From the NCBI GenBank assembly GCA_021234155.1, contig JAJEKV010000063.1, positions 186,001-250,000 of the forward strand: 64,000 nt of DNA, in the 5' to 3' direction. Below the pieces are notes generated by a model. It was not told where the DNA came from. It saw only the letters and a program-made list of their open reading frames with translations, and made no database searches. Positions 25,094 to 37,507 of this stretch are shown one piece after another (position 1 is the first letter of the stretch; each line of letters begins with the position of its first letter). The position numbers and the translations under genes were made by a program. This DNA comes from Isoetes taiwanensis. Lineage: Eukaryota; Streptophyta; Lycopodiopsida; Isoetales; Isoetaceae.

Positions 25094-25737
25094 AGTACTT
25101 CTGCCATTCTTTCTAAGTATACCAACTTTTCTAAGTATATTTCTTTAACTTCATTCTAACTATGTTGTCGATATGGTGGATGTGATGGCAACATGGTGTA
25201 TCTTGTGATGCAAACTGTGTTGCCTTCTGTATAGTATGTGGTGCCAACATAGTGCATATGATGCTAATATGATACATGTGATGGCAACATGGTGCAAACA
25301 GTCAATTATAGGTGTATTTCTCTCCTTGCTGATTTTAAGAAGTCCAGAACTTCCTTGACCTCTATTTTGAGTTCATTACCCTCTGTTGTAACTTCCTTCC
25401 TTTGACACTTTAATGTTGCAATTCAAATGATGTCAACTAGGAGGTTTGAACTCAACCAGAGTCATACACATCTGGTCATTAGGTAGTGAATGTGTTGTAC
25501 TTTCATTACAATAAAGTTGTTCAAAATACAAACTTGAAAAATGCACTACAAATGTATGATTTCACAATCAGGACTTCAGTCCTGTAGTACATGATGTGTT
25601 ATAAGGTTCGTCCTGCCATCCTCATTGCCACTGCTAGTCAATATCAGAACTTCAGTCAAACATTCAATAATCATGGACAGCTCAGAATCAGAAATATCAA
25701 CTGCTTGCATCACAAATGGAAGGATCAGCATGCTTTG
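25094..25737. repeat. Intergenic stretch with degenerate ATGGTG/TGATGGCAAC repeats
   Basis: At 25,150-25,300, loosely repeated strings such as GTGATGGCAACATGGTG recur several times. The sequence 51,370-51,565 has a similar look in the opposite sense (CATCATACTTGCCATC). No gene seen; it may include the 3' end of the adjacent Ulp1-like gene. Confidence 0.5.
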
Positions 25738-26008
25738 TTAAAGTTTGAGTGCAATAGTACTGATATAACTCACTAGTTCTGCTATAATGTCTACTCCATT
25801 GTGTAGTCCTCTCAAAAAATTGCTTATAAAATAACAGACCACTGGCCCGCACGAGTATCCATCCACCTGTATTGGCCTTCTACAAATTTTCTTTACATCT
25901 AGTTGGTTGTCAATCTTTAGATATTTTTCTAGATTCTTCACAAACATGCAGAGGCAAACCAACATCCTTACGCATGCAAAAAATAATATGTTGGGCAAAT
26001 ATTAAGAC
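25738..26008 (-). pseudogene. Ulp1-like (C48) protease, C-terminal part with catalytic Cys
   Basis: The frame NILFFACVRMLVCLCMF through RRPIQVDGYSCGPVVCYFI to the stop at 25,738 carries the Gln and Cys motif of Ulp1/SENP SUMO proteases (Q-x-D-G-x-S-C-G). The His and Asp part of the same domain lies at 37,508-37,674 on the same strand, on the far side of a copia insertion. The target duplication ACAAC is at 26,009-26,013. If the element is removed the frames meet in the same phase but for one TAA just after the junction, which could be an intron or a later mutation. Ulp1 enzymes remove SUMO from proteins; related domains also occur in plant transposons. Confidence 0.7.
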
Positions 26009-26013
26009 ACAAC

Positions 26014-26472
26014 TGTTGGAATCAAACGCTTTGAGCCCGGGAATTGAACCCAGAAGAAAAACCAAACTCAATCTTCTCCCTTAGCACCTCCTTAAAATCC
26101 ACAAAGGATGTACCTGCTTAAAGCAAATCGAAAGACACAGAGAATTCCACACATGACTAGATTACAGTATCACACAGAACTGATAAACAGACAGCCTTCT
26201 ACTACAGAAAATATCATATCACAGATTATCACCTGTTCCACCCTGATCCAGCATCAAATCCGGCAGCATATAGAAGCTCCAAGGCCTGTTTCGGCAACAG
26301 ATGCCAAGTTCAACAAATCCGGCCCACAAACGATGACGTCGACTGTGTTCCTGTTAAAAAAAAAACTCCTGTTCTCTTCACTATTTAATTTCGGTCTGCT
26401 TTTCCCTTTTTATTTTCGCTCCATGCAAAACCCATTTGTAAACGCTAACCACTTAGGCATGTAATTCCAACA
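26014..26472 (-). repeat. 3' LTR of the copia element
   Basis: 459 bp, TG...CA ended, 3' side in minus-strand sense, preceded on that strand by a G-rich purine tract (26,473-26,485). It differs from the 5' LTR by several substitutions and indels, so the insertion is not very recent. Confidence 0.93.
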
Positions 26473-26487
26473 ATCTCCCCCTCATGC

Positions 26488-28150
26488 CTAAGTGCTGATG
26501 GTTCCAACATCTTCTATTCCTAAATCCTTTTGAAATACTTTAAATTTAGATTCTGCCAAAGCTTTTGTAAGAATGTCAACACACTGTACCTCAGTAGGTC
26601 TATACAAGATGTTTTTTTCTCCATTCTTTACTTGATCACGTATAAAGTGATTATGTAGCTCGACATGCTTTGTTCTTTCATGTAAGACTGGATTCTTAGT
26701 CATGGCAATACAACTTGTACTATCACAATATAATGGTGTTGGCCCCTTTTGAATGCAGACCCTCCTAGCAAGCAGACATATCCTGACCTTGATCTGCGAG
26801 TGTCCTGATCACCTCCCCAATCTGCATCTGCAAAACCTTCAAGTAATAGACTTTGCAATCTTACACCATGTTCACATCTGAATACAAGACCATAGTCCTG
26901 AGTGCCTTTCAGAAACCTTAAAATACGTTTTGCGCATTTCCAGTGACCTTCACCAGGATTATTTAGAAATTGGCTTAACACATTTACTCCATATGAAATA
27001 TCAGGACGTGTACAATTTGATACATATTGAAGACATCCAATAAGCTCTCTATAAGGTCGATTCATCATGATATGCTTTTCTTCTTTTGTTTTGGGACACA
27101 TCTCAGAGCTGATTTTCTGCCCAGCTGCTACTGGAGTACTTGCAGGCTTACACTCCATCATTCCAAATCTTTTAAGCATGCCTAGAATATTTCGTTTTTG
27201 AGTAATAGCTATAAATCCCTTCTCTTTATCTCTGTAAATTTCCATACCTAATAACTGTTTAAGCTTCCCCAAGTCTGTCATTTGAAATCTTTTCTTTGAA
27301 ATATCTTTGCAATAACTTAAGCAACCAATTATCATTAGCAGCCATTACGCAATCATCTATATAAACTGCAATTATGCAAAAGTATCCATCTTCCCTATAG
27401 ATATAGACATTTCCACTCCATATTTAATTTTTCAAACCCATGTGTTTTCAAATGATTGTCAATACATACATACCACTGACGCGGAGCTTGTCTTAGGCCA
27501 TATACTGCCTTCTGCAATTTCCACACCTTATCTCCATCAACTTCGTATCTAGGAGGCTGCTCCATATAAATTTCTTCATCCAAGTCTGCATTGAGAAATG
27601 CCGTGCAAACATCCATATGATGCAACTCTAAGTTGTGCATGTTAGCAGTAGCCATAATTGCCCTGACACTTATTAATTCAACAATTGGAGAGAACGTTTC
27701 ATCATAATCAATACCTTCTTTTTGAGTAAACCCTTTCGCCACCAGTCTAGCTTTAAATTTCTGAGTTTGCCCATCTGGTCCCTGTTTAATTCTAAAAATC
27801 CATTTATTTCCAACAATATTTCTGTTAGTAGGTCTGTCAACCAGTTTATACGTTCCTGTACGTTCAAAAGAGCTTAGTTCTGCATTCATTGCATCCTTCC
27901 ATTTCTCGGAATCTAGACTTTCTATGGCTTCATTATAGTTGCTTGGTGTATCAATTTCTAATATAGACATAAGAGCAGGAATTACCTGTTCGCCTTCCTC
28001 TCTCTCTTCTGTTTGCTCAGTAACACTTCTCCTAGTACTTCTTCCGGTCTCATCCCTTCCATATTGTGAAGTATCAAAAGATATCCCCTCTTTAAGCAAT
28101 TCAGCTTCAGTTCTTCTTCTACGTCTTATTGGCTCTGGAGCTGGTTCCAT
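26488..28150 (-). pseudogene. Copia reverse transcriptase and RNase H
   Basis: Reverse transcriptase from 28,150 (ELSSFERTGTYKLVDRP, NIVGNKWIFRIKQGPDG, GFTQKEGIDYDETFSP, VYGLRQAPRQWY). A frame change near 27,330-27,400 falls at the expected Y-x-D-D box. It then continues (DLGKLKQLLGMEIYRD, CTRPDISYGVNVLSQF) to the RNase H motif ADADWGGDQDTRRSRSGYV. A further frame change at about 26,700 leads to the C-terminal TKHVELHNHFIRDQV. At least two frameshifts, so not functional as written. Confidence 0.92.
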
Positions 28151-29165
28151 TTCGTTATCAATGACCCTTCCTGATCAGCTTCTTCATCTGCTTGATTGAC
28201 AATGGCTCTTTTTTCATCAAAATAATCTATCGGTTCCCAGTTAATATCTTTATCTGCATCTCGATTTTCTTTATTAGTACTTAAAAACCGATCTTTGTAT
28301 AATATATTTTCAAAGAAAATGACATCTCGACTTATAATCACTGTCTTTTTATTTAGATCATAGAGCCTATACCCTTTTGATTCCGTATTGTATCCAGCAA
28401 AATATGTTTCCTTACTTCTATCATCCAATTTTGATATCTTATCATCTATTACCTTTGAATATGCCAAACAACCAAAAGTTTTAGTCTTTTACCGATTGAC
28501 GCTTGCCGGTCCATAACTCATCTGGAATCTGACCATTCAGGGCTCTGCCTGAGATCTTATTTTGAATATAGAACGCAGTATTTACAGCTTCTGCCCATAA
28601 GAAATTTGGAAGACACGATGCTTTAACATAGCCCGAAATTCTTCCATTACCGGATTCGATTCTTTCTTTCAGAGACACCGTTCTGCTGAGGAGTACCTCT
28701 GCAAGTCAATTGCCTTTTGATTCCTGTTTCTAAACAAAATCTTTTAAATTCATTTGATAAGTACTCTCCCCCTCTATCTGATCTTAAACATTTTAATTTA
28801 GCACATGTTTCATGTTCTACTTCTGCAAGATAGGCTTTAAATGAGTCGAACACCTGACTTTTATGAGTTAAGAAGTACCACTTAGCTTTTCTTGTATAGT
28901 CATCAATAAATGCACAAAATAGTATTTTCCACTAACACTTCTAACTCTTATAGGCCCACATACATCCGAATGCACTAGGGCTAATTTTTCATTTACCCGT
29001 TCACCCTTCATAGGAAAAGGCTTTCTACTTTGTTTGCCCAACATACATCCATGGCACAGAGCGCTTTCCTCACTATTATCTATAAAGTCCAAACCCTCCA
29101 ATAACTTGTGTTTTCTCATAAAAATTATATTTTTCAAGTTAGTAGCCTAATCTTTGATGCCACAA
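28126..29165 (-). pseudogene. Copia integrase region
   Basis: From the pre-integrase HKLLEGLDFI and CHGCMLGKQSRKPFP (zinc-binding part), through HSDVCGPIRVRSVSGKYYF, SDRGGEYLSNEFKRFC and GTPQQNGVSERKNR (catalytic-core D and E motifs), to the C-terminal FAGYNTESKGYRLYD. Split over several frames by small indels. The part just before, WHQRLG, is cut by the tandem-repeat insertion at about 29,168. Confidence 0.9.
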
Positions 29166-29167
29166 TT

Positions 29168-30637
29168 CTTGCCTTTGCGACTTCGCATGAAACCAACAAA
29201 GCCGCCCGGATAGGCTTCTCATTCATCTCGTGATTTCTACAATGGTGGATGCCAGGGATAGCCGCACACATCGCGAACTACCCACGAAAAAATAAAGGAA
29301 AATCCAATTATAACATTTGGACCCCAAAAACAAATACAATGCTAATAGATGAGTGGGCGATGTACTGCGCCAAAGCTTATCACGGGATTAAAAACCAGCC
29401 CTTTCGGGTTTCGAGGAAAAACCCTAGTGATAAGCCTTCCGACGAAGGGGCTTAGACAAACGTAAGGCATAGAATCGCTCCCAAAACCCGCCATGGATGG
29501 AGAAGTCAAAAAACGGATGGCGCCGCCAACCTGTACCTGCACGCACATCACCAACAACAAACGAAAACATACCAAAGAATAGCATCACCCGGTGGGTGGA
29601 AAAAAGCATCACCCACCGGGTGGAAAAACATGATAAAATGTAACTTGTACAAAATATAGTAAACAAAGAAGGGGGGGAGGGTGGGTTCAAAGAGAATAAG
29701 GTAATCACTGAGAGAAGAGGAAGCCGATGAAACGTCGATGAAGAACTCGCAATAAGTAGCAAACGCCCAACCCGACGAACGGCCCAAAACGCGCGATGCA
29801 TGTACGATGCATGCATGCGGCGATGCAATGCATGCATGCTCGCCTTGAGCAAGAATGCCGATTCGCTACGCCGAATCGACGACATTCTTGCACCGCGACT
29901 TCGCATGAAACCAACAAAGCGCCCGAATACCAAAGGACTTCCTTAACAAACTAGGATCGAGGGCCGGAGGTCACGGGATGAAGGCTAAAGGCCGAAAAAG
30001 GACAAAGAGAAAACAACGCCAAATTAGGCCAAACCAGGCAGAAGAAGCCCTCCCCGCCTGAAACAAATCAAAGAGAATAAGGTACTGGCCGAGAAAGAGG
30101 AAGCTGGGAGACGTTAATGCGTAACCAGCCTAAAATAGCGAAACCCTAACTTAAAGGGGCATGCGCCGCATGCATGCATGCAAGACATGCATGCTTCGCC
30201 CATTCTAGAATGTCGATCCAATGTCTCCGGATCGATGCGCGATTCTAGAATGGGCCTCGCATGAAACCAACAAACCGCCCGAATACCAGAGAACTTCCTT
30301 ATCAAACTAGAATCGAGGACGAAGGTCACAGGATGAAGGCTAAAGAAGGGCCGAGGCCGAGAAAGGACATGCCACAGCATGCCAGAAACGCCAAATGGGC
30401 CAAACCAAGCAGGAAGAAGCCCCTCCCCTGCCTGGAAACAATTCAAAGAGAATAAGGTACTGCTGAGAGAAGAGGAAGCGCCGATGAAACGTCGATGAAG
30501 AACTTTGCAATAAGTAGCAAACGCCCAACCTGACGAACGGCCCAAAATGCATGCGATGCATGCATGCGACGCATGCAATGCGTGCATGCTCGTCTTGAGC
30601 AAGAATGCCGATTCGCTACGCGAATCGACGACATTCC
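29168..30637. repeat. About 378-bp tandem-repeat block inserted in copia pol
   Basis: The string GAGAATAAGGTA recurs near 29,691, 30,070 and 30,448, a period of about 378. CGCATGAAACCAACAAA recurs near 29,186, 29,902 and 30,258. Each unit contains CATGCATGC runs and a foldback (GATTCG...CGAATC within GAATG...CATTC; a variant uses ATTCTAGAATG). On each side the copia coding sequence resumes (ENSME | LWHQRLG), and ATTC(C) is present at both borders as a likely short target duplication. Identity unknown: satellite-like or a non-autonomous element. Confidence 0.8.
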
Positions 30638-30760
30638 ATTGAGTTTTCCTTTCCAACTTCACTTGATAAAATATTTATACTTCTAGGATAAAGCTCAAAA
30701 CGATTTCCAATTCTTTTTGCATACAATACTATTTTTCCATTATCATGAACTATACACATA
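30638..30760 (-). pseudogene. Copia pre-integrase coding segment between two insertions
   Basis: The frame MCIVHDNGKIVLYAKRIG and NRFELYPRSINILSSEVG matches the segment that precedes the integrase zinc domain in copia polyproteins. It is an island of 120 bp between the tandem-repeat block and the Helitron-like insertion. Confidence 0.75.
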
Positions 30761-33674
30761 TTAGAAAAGTGCCCAGCGTTGCTGGGCTTTTTGTCGGGCA
30801 TAAAAATGTCGTAATTATATTTAAAGTGGCTTTAAGTCGATTATGCGAGGGCAAATATTCTCTTCTTAAATAATTCTGATTTGTAAATAGATTGCATCTT
30901 AATAAATATTATGGAGCTTGTCATTGCCAGTTACTTGTCAAGAAACAGGAAAATAAAAGTTGCCATGTCTTTGATAATACGATTGTGAAAGTTGTCATAT
31001 AAGTAGAGAAATGTGAAGGGTGTTTGACGTTGTGGCAATGAGTTGGTGTCTTCTAATTATATAAGTATTACATTTTGTAAATTGTGAATATAATAGTACA
31101 GAATTGAGTACTTAGTCTTATTTAGAGGAGAGGTGCAAGGACTTACTTATATTGGGGTTTTTAATTGGTGACGATAACTAAAGAATGTAAAAGCAATAAT
31201 GTTTGTTTCTCACCTATTCATTGCTTGTTTCTCATCTCATTCTTTTAACGTATTTAGAAAACAATTTTATAAGTAGAGGCTTGAATTGATTATGTAATTT
31301 GTGGTGCAAGGGAACATATTTTGAATAACGCCAAAAGATTTGTGGACACCCACATCTATAATTGTAGGCTAATGTTCAGTCCAAATGCAAGCATCTTGAT
31401 CAGTCTATTAATATAGAATTACATGAGGAAGCCTTGCATGAGGATATACTTGTTGAGCATTTTTGAAAAGCCAAATTCTTTCCCTCAAGAAAGATCATGT
31501 TGTGCACACCTTAAAATTGTTGCATTCCAAGACAAAACATCCTTGGATAACATTTTTGTGAAAATTATGCTTCATACCGTTATAGTCAATTGAATGGGCC
31601 CAAGCATTATCATGCAAAGCCACTTCACCTAACTCCTCGAAAGCACAAAAATTTTTTCACCATCAAAACTCTAACTAACATCTAACATAGAAAGAATCAT
31701 CTCAAACCCACATCACATATGACGTGTTAAATTACTTCTAATTTGAATGCAAATTACCTTCATTTGATCTCATCCAAATTGCCACGCATAGTATACAATG
31801 TTGTGAGGCATTCATTCCTTTGAACATGCCATGAAGCCAGCCGGACTACACCGGATCGTGATGTCTTAAAGTTGCATTGATCCATTTAAGGCTTTACTTG
31901 AGTCAGTATAGCATTGTATAGTAACTTCAAATGAAAGAGATGGAAAAACTATGGCAATTTTAGACAATGGTTTTAACATGCCATGCATTAATTTTGAAGG
32001 GCCAGAAACCTCATCATGCATGCCTTTCACATGAGAAGCCAACTCCAGGTACATGAGAGTACATGGTTTACTAAATGAAATTCAAAGTTTTGCTCTTATA
32101 AATGAGCTACTAAATGAAATTCACTGTGAAAAACAACAAATGGATGTGAGAGTAGCATTTTCTGTGAAGTGTCTACTTTTCTCTCAACCTAAGCTGTGAT
32201 GTTCATTAGCTTATGATCTATCTATCTATCTATGCAACAACATGGTAGTCTAGGGTATATTAGAATGGACAATGAGACGTTTAACACATGCTCTAAAAAA
32301 AAGGATTTATAGAAAGTTCAATTCCACGAAGATGCACTCTCTCTGCACGCTTAAGATAACCTTGACTACCGCAGAAGATAGGAATTGCCTAGATTAGTCA
32401 ATAGCAAGGACATTGAAAGACATGTGAGATTAAGCATACGTATCTGGGATTAAGCATACCTAGATCATAACCGGCCATATTTTAGAAGAGATGCATTCAT
32501 AGTTTCCGCATTCACTGATAGAATATAAAGGCCCGTAGTTTGAGATTATTTAATAATGATCTGTATAAATGGCCGTAATCTGCGAATACATGTTTCGCAC
32601 CAAGGGATATCTTATTCCTTCATCTACACAAAGAGGTCATATCCCTTTGATGTTTTATTCAAACCCCAAAGACTCTGCCGTAAAACAAAGTCAATGATAT
32701 GATGCTTGACGCTCATCGCAATACCTTTTGCAAAAATAATCGATACTTGAGAAAAATAAAACCGCACTTATAAAGTGCATGCATGCACGCTTACTTTGAA
32801 ATATAGCGATGGTTACCAAAATCTGGGGTTCAATGTCGACAAATGAATAGTAAACACTCTAGATGCCGGGTCCAACCTCTCCGGACCTCTTGGCTCAACT
32901 ATGGGAAGTCGTTAGTATCATCCGCTACACTTGAAGAAGGCATATGAAGACCCAAAAACAATGTGTCCTCTTGCTCATGCTCAGATTTAGCACTATTCCC
33001 AGCTCAAGAGCAAATTGCGTAAGCCGTGGTCGCTTTTTATGCAATCTAAAGCACCACAAAACATTAACTAATCCATCACATAAAATAGTCATTGATTGAT
33101 CATCTGCCGTTGGAAGATAGCAGAGCACCTATACATCCTTACAATGTAAATCTAGGCACTCACAATCAAGAATAACAAGTAAGGAAACCGGAAGAGTACT
33201 CCCCAACAATTTGGATGTTTATAAGAACAAATGATCGGTAACAAAAGTGCCCCGCAATGATGTGATAAATCTTACAGGATGATCATCATCGAAATTAAAT
33301 CTTTCCGGATGCCAACCGGTAGCTTTACGCTTCTTTGGATCTGATCGCTTCAAAGGAATTCTAGTCAATAGAAGAATAGATGGAAAAAGTCATTATACGC
33401 TATGATGTCATTCAATTTACATAAATTCATGGAACATGGAATGATCGATTCTGAAATCGGGTCCCGTGATGTCATTCAAAACATGTCAAGCACAATCAAA
33501 TGGAAGCAAATTCTCCCGTTGTTTATAATCGAGTAAATTTCAATTACTCACCTTGAGCGGACTAATACGATCCAAGAAGAAAGTCACCATCTATTTTTCG
33601 TAATTTTGTGTCTCTTAAATCTGAAAAATATTTGAGGAAAATTGCACATTGTCAAATTTTGAATACGTAATAAT

Positions 33675-34433
33675 CTACAATGCAATCAACCACCACTTGT
33701 AAGAAATCCTTGCCTCGCAAAGAACACCGGGTGTAATAACAGTGACCCTTTCACATGGGCAAAATAGAATAGTGTATAGAAATGTGGCAAGAGATGGTAT
33801 CTCCTCTTCATGGCCGATGGTGCTCTTTCTGTATGCCCCCGCAAAAAGGGAGTAGCGCACCAATTCCCATCCAACGGGCAAAAGTCTTGGAGTTGAGTCT
33901 CCCGCGAAATCCTCCAATATCGCATCTGAAAGCATAGATAACTTGAGCCAGTGGCAAGACCTATCCGAAAGCACAGTCCCATTTTTTTTCCATCTAACAA
34001 AACATAAAGAGGAGAAATCAAAGGGCATAAAATAACCGCCACATCCGGACGAAATAAAATAGCAAACTCAGCTTTATCCCCGGGCTGTTCCTAAGATCGA
34101 CAATCCGCATAGCTAACATTCTATAGTAGAGATCGTGCACCATTTCCTAATGCTTTTCAGATTTCACGAAAATATTCCCATAGGGGAAATAATAACTATC
34201 TTGTTTCACTGGGCTTGTTGTCGATGTTGCATCTTCACCGGACTGCATACCCCGAATTGGACCAGTAGAGATGGAGAAGATACCATAAGTAGGAGGCCGC
34301 AGCTGGCGTAATGTCGCCATAGCCACTCTTTTCTCCAAGAAAAGACTCGCGATATGAAAAAGAATCTGGATAAAATAACTGCGCATCTAATCGATCTAAA
34401 TAGAATAATAAAAAGCAGGGCGATTGATGTCAA
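33675..34433 (-). other. Coding-like segments inside the Helitron-like insertion
   Basis: Two minus-strand stretches read like protein: 34,386-34,147 (EKRVAMATLRQLRPPTYG, SYYFPYGNIFVKSEKH, then stop) and, in shifting frames, 34,130-33,675 (YRMLAMRIVDLRNSPGDK, LFRPDVAVILCPLISPLY). I do not recognise either. They could be captured host exons, which Helitrons often carry, or chance frames. Confidence 0.3.
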
Positions 34434-35355
34434 GGCGGGATGGCGGGAGCTTCATCTGTAGATTTGGTTCGACAGGGCAGGGCATTCACGTTGTTCTGGC
34501 ATGCATTAACCTAGTGAGGACAAAATAATAACTAATTATTTAACGGCTTAGAGGTTACAATAAGAATAGTCATGATGATCTGACGGTCCAAAATAAAAGT
34601 TGTGGGAAAAGAAATTGACGGTCGAGATGCTCTGCACACACTACATTTTGCTTTTATTACTATATATAGATATAGATATATATAGACAAGAGATTTAACA
34701 CGTCCTACGGCGCATTGTCGTGCTTTAGGTAACCAACGATTCTACTGAGATTCTCTTGTGATTCCTCTATATTCTTCAACATTCTATGTACTATATTTAG
34801 CATTCATGAATATTCCCCTAGATTCTCTTAGGAGGTGCTTACCCATGAGCATTTAGAACCTTCCAAAATAATCTATTTTGGATCTCAGGCAACATTTCTA
34901 AAACACTTTCTATTTTTTAGACCGAGGCGCTTTTACCCCGAAAGCATCTAGACCATTTTTTTTTCAAGATTTATATTGTACACCTTTATTATGAAACATT
35001 TTAGAACATTCTATTGTGGCTCTCTCGCAAAATCTTAAAAAACTCTAAGACTTCATCAAGATTTTCTTAGATTCAACTAGATTTTAAGAGATTCCCTAGA
35101 CTTGTAAATATCTTCCTAGATTCTCTTACAATTTATGAGATTTCCTTAGATTCCCTTTTTTATTCTCCCCGATTCCTTTACATTCTAGAAATTTCTAGAA
35201 CATTCTAGAACTTCCTGAACATTCTCAAACTTTCAAAACATCCTAGAACTTTCTCGAAGTATTTCCCTATTTCCTTACTAGAATGTTATATTCTATTTTA
35301 TCTTAATTAGACATTACCCTTAAGTATATTTGAAACATAAATCATTCATAGAATT

Positions 35356-35415
35356 AATGCTTGGTCTAGTGGTTAGAATGGGGGTTGGGGGTTAATGACC
35401 GTGGTTCAATTTCCC
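35356..35415 (+). other. tRNA-derived sequence (SINE-like head) in the Helitron-like insertion
   Basis: TGCTTGGTCTAGTGGTTAGA resembles a pol III A box and GTGGTTCAATTTCC, about 25 bases further on, a B box. The spacing is near that of a tRNA, but the arms do not pair into a clean cloverleaf, so I read it as a tRNA-derived repeat, not a tRNA gene. Confidence 0.45.
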
Positions 35416-35761
35416 TAATAACATAAAAAATTTTAAAAGCCTTTCCTAAAAAGTTGTTGAAAATACCAAGGCCCGAGCATGCAATGTGAGCCGTGAGGAT
35501 CTTGGACCAAGGATTATGATCAACTGACCGTAGGATCATGTAGGATATATCTAAAGCAACGGAGCCGTCGGATTCTGGACCGACGGTCGATCGATCAATC
35601 TGCACCGTAGGACCGCACACATATTTATATGTAAACTCCCAGTTTCATCTCGGCCGTAGGATACGCCCCAAAGCCACGTGAGCCGCTTCTGATCTCGAAT
35701 CCATCTGGTCGGATAAGCGCGACAAACATAAGAACATATATAGATCAGATATAGATATAGA

Positions 35762-36720
35762 TGCTTGTCAAACAAGACTTTATATCAACTAAATCGCTAC
35801 ATATATTAAGTTTTTATCATCCCCGTACACACAATACATTATTAATGGTAATAACATTTCCATCTTCTCCTATGCTCTAACACACCACAAGCTTGCTTTT
35901 CTCCATTAGCCATAATGCACACATCTGAGCTTACTAGTTTCAAGCTTTCTTAAAATTTGTGAACTTTGCATCACGGATTTTTCAGCTCCAGAATCTATAA
36001 CCACAGGGTTAGAAATATTTTCATCGCATAAATTTGACAAAGCATGTGACTTTACCTCCTCCTCAGGAATTTCTTCTGATACAGAACCTATAGTTGGCTT
36101 TGAAAAGGTAACACTTCTGGACGCACCTCTACTAGAAGATCCCCTAAAGTTTCCACGTCCTCTTCCCCTTTTTGTACACATATTGGCTAGATGACCAGCT
36201 CCTTCGCAAGCATAGCATGAACGGCCTCTGATTCTAGTGCAGTTTGGCTTAATGTGTCAAGTTTCTCCACAACCATAACACGTTACATCCTTACTTCTGC
36301 CTCTTCCTCTCCCAAAATACAATATATTATCTCCCCCTTGATCAGAATTTCTTCTTGCTTCTCTTTGCGTAATTTCAGTCCTTGCAATACTTATAGCTTC
36401 TTCTTTAGTTCTAGCCATCGTGCGAATTAAAGATGCAATATTTTCATCATATGCAGCAAATACATCTGAGATATAAAGAATTTTTGATTGGACAGAAAGA
36501 GGCGCAGCACCTTCTAAATCCATAAATATTCCATCCATTTTATCAAATAACTCAACCAGATCTTGACCACTTTCATATTTCAACATTCTTAACTTGTTCC
36601 AATTTATGTCTCTGAGATGCAGTTAACTGTTCATATTCATTTAACAAATACTGCCACATATCTCGTGGATCCATACTATGAATTGACGCTATAATACCAT
36701 AACCAAGCTTTGAAATGATA
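35762..36720 (-). pseudogene. Copia gag and start of protease
   Basis: From about 36,720 the frame reads DPRDMWQYLLNEYEQLTA, shifts at about 36,590, then KYESGQDLVELFDKMDG through RGRGRSKDVTCYGCGE. Two CCHC knuckles follow (CYGCGE..HIKPNC with a stop inside the first, and CYACEGAGHLANMC). The protease motif VVIDSGAEKSVM is at about 35,990. The expected ANGEKQACGV stretch appears in another frame at about 35,880 before the Helitron-like insert. Frameshifts and stops make it non-functional. Confidence 0.88.
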
Positions 36721-37026
36721 ATACCTTTTGCTTGGGCTAAATCTTTTGCAAAGATCCTTTGTCGCCTTTGCCGATTCCACGATATACCTCCAAATTTTGA
36801 CGACGATTCTCGGCTTCATTTCTTCATAGTTACCCGCCTTTGCTTCCGTTTACGTGAGAGGATCGACCAAAATCCCATGCCCCTCCGCTTCCAAAGCCTT
36901 CTCAACTTTCATCTTCCATGCCCGAAAACCGTGAGCCTCCTTTATACACCTTAACGCTACCTAAAATAGAGGCAAAGAACCTTATTAGATGCCATCTCCC
37001 TTTTAGACTCAAAAGCTCATACCACT

Positions 37027-37507
37027 TGTTGGAATCAAACGCTTTGAGCCCGTGAATTGAACCCGTAAGAAAAACCAAACTCAATCTTCTCCTTAGCACC
37101 TCCTTAAAATCCACAAAGGATGTACCAAGCTAAAGCAAATCGAAACACACAGAGAATTCCACACAGACTAGATTACAAGATCACACGTAACCGATAAAAC
37201 AAAATGACCTTCTACTACGAAAATATCATATCACAGATTATCACTGTTCCACCTCGCTCCAAAGACCGGCAAAGATATGGAAGTTCCAAGGCTGCTTTCG
37301 CAACAATGATGCCAAGTTCAACAAATCCGCCCACAAATGATGATGTCTACTGTGGTTCCCCAAGTAAAAAAAAAACCTTGTTCTCTTCACTATTTAATTT
37401 CGGTCCGCTTTTCCCTTTTATTTTCGCTCCATGCAAAACCTATATGTAAACGCTTAACCAGTGTCATTTGGGTCAAAATGCCACCACTTAGGCATGTAAT
37501 TCCAACA
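37027..37507 (-). repeat. 5' LTR of the copia element
   Basis: 481 bp, pair of 26,014-26,472. On its interior side the minus strand reads AGTGGTATGAGC, a slightly altered initiator-Met tRNA primer binding site. Confidence 0.93.

Larger units (their letters stand above)
30761..35761 (-). mobile_element. Helitron-like insertion, 5.0 kb, in copia pol
   Basis: On the minus strand the segment starts TCTATATCTATATCTGATC directly after an A and ends with a hairpin (GCCCAGC AAC GCTGGGC, 30,771-30,787), six bases and CTAA, followed by T. That is the plant Helitron signature: 5' TC, 3' hairpin plus CTRR, insertion between A and T, no target duplication. The copia coding text continues on both sides. 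No Rep/helicase gene is seen, so it would be non-autonomous. A second TCTATATATATCTATATC string at 34,686 (minus) may mark a nested relative. Confidence 0.75.
26014..37507 (-). mobile_element. Copia (Ty1) LTR retrotransposon, complete but with two nested insertions
   Basis: Two LTRs (26,014-26,472 and 37,027-37,507; TGTTGGAATC...GTAATTCCAACA) are flanked by a 5-bp target duplication ACAAC (26,009-26,013 and 37,508-37,512). On the minus strand, in order: primer-site-like AGTGGTATGAGC next to the 5' LTR, gag with two CCHC knuckles, protease with DSGA, pre-integrase region, integrase, reverse transcriptase and RNase H, then a purine tract (GAGGGGGAGAT) at the 3' LTR. The order PR-IN-RT identifies copia. 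Frameshifts are present in several places, so it is not autonomous now. It sits inside a Ulp1-like gene. Confidence 0.95.

Noticed and set aside
29150-30640. CRISPR-like regularly spaced repeats
   Set aside because: The unit is about 378 bp and fully repetitive with no unique spacers, and the context is a plant genome.
29424-30662. Long minus-strand open frames with repeated MHALHASHACIA-like text
   Set aside because: They arise from CATGCATGC runs in the tandem-repeat block and recur in each unit; there is no protein family.
32215-32235. TCTATCTATCTATC as another Helitron start
   Set aside because: It is a plain tetranucleotide repeat, and no hairpin plus CTRR end could be paired with it.
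35356-35415. A functional tRNA gene
   Set aside because: A and B boxes are present but the acceptor and anticodon arms do not pair. The same holds for 61,664-61,740.
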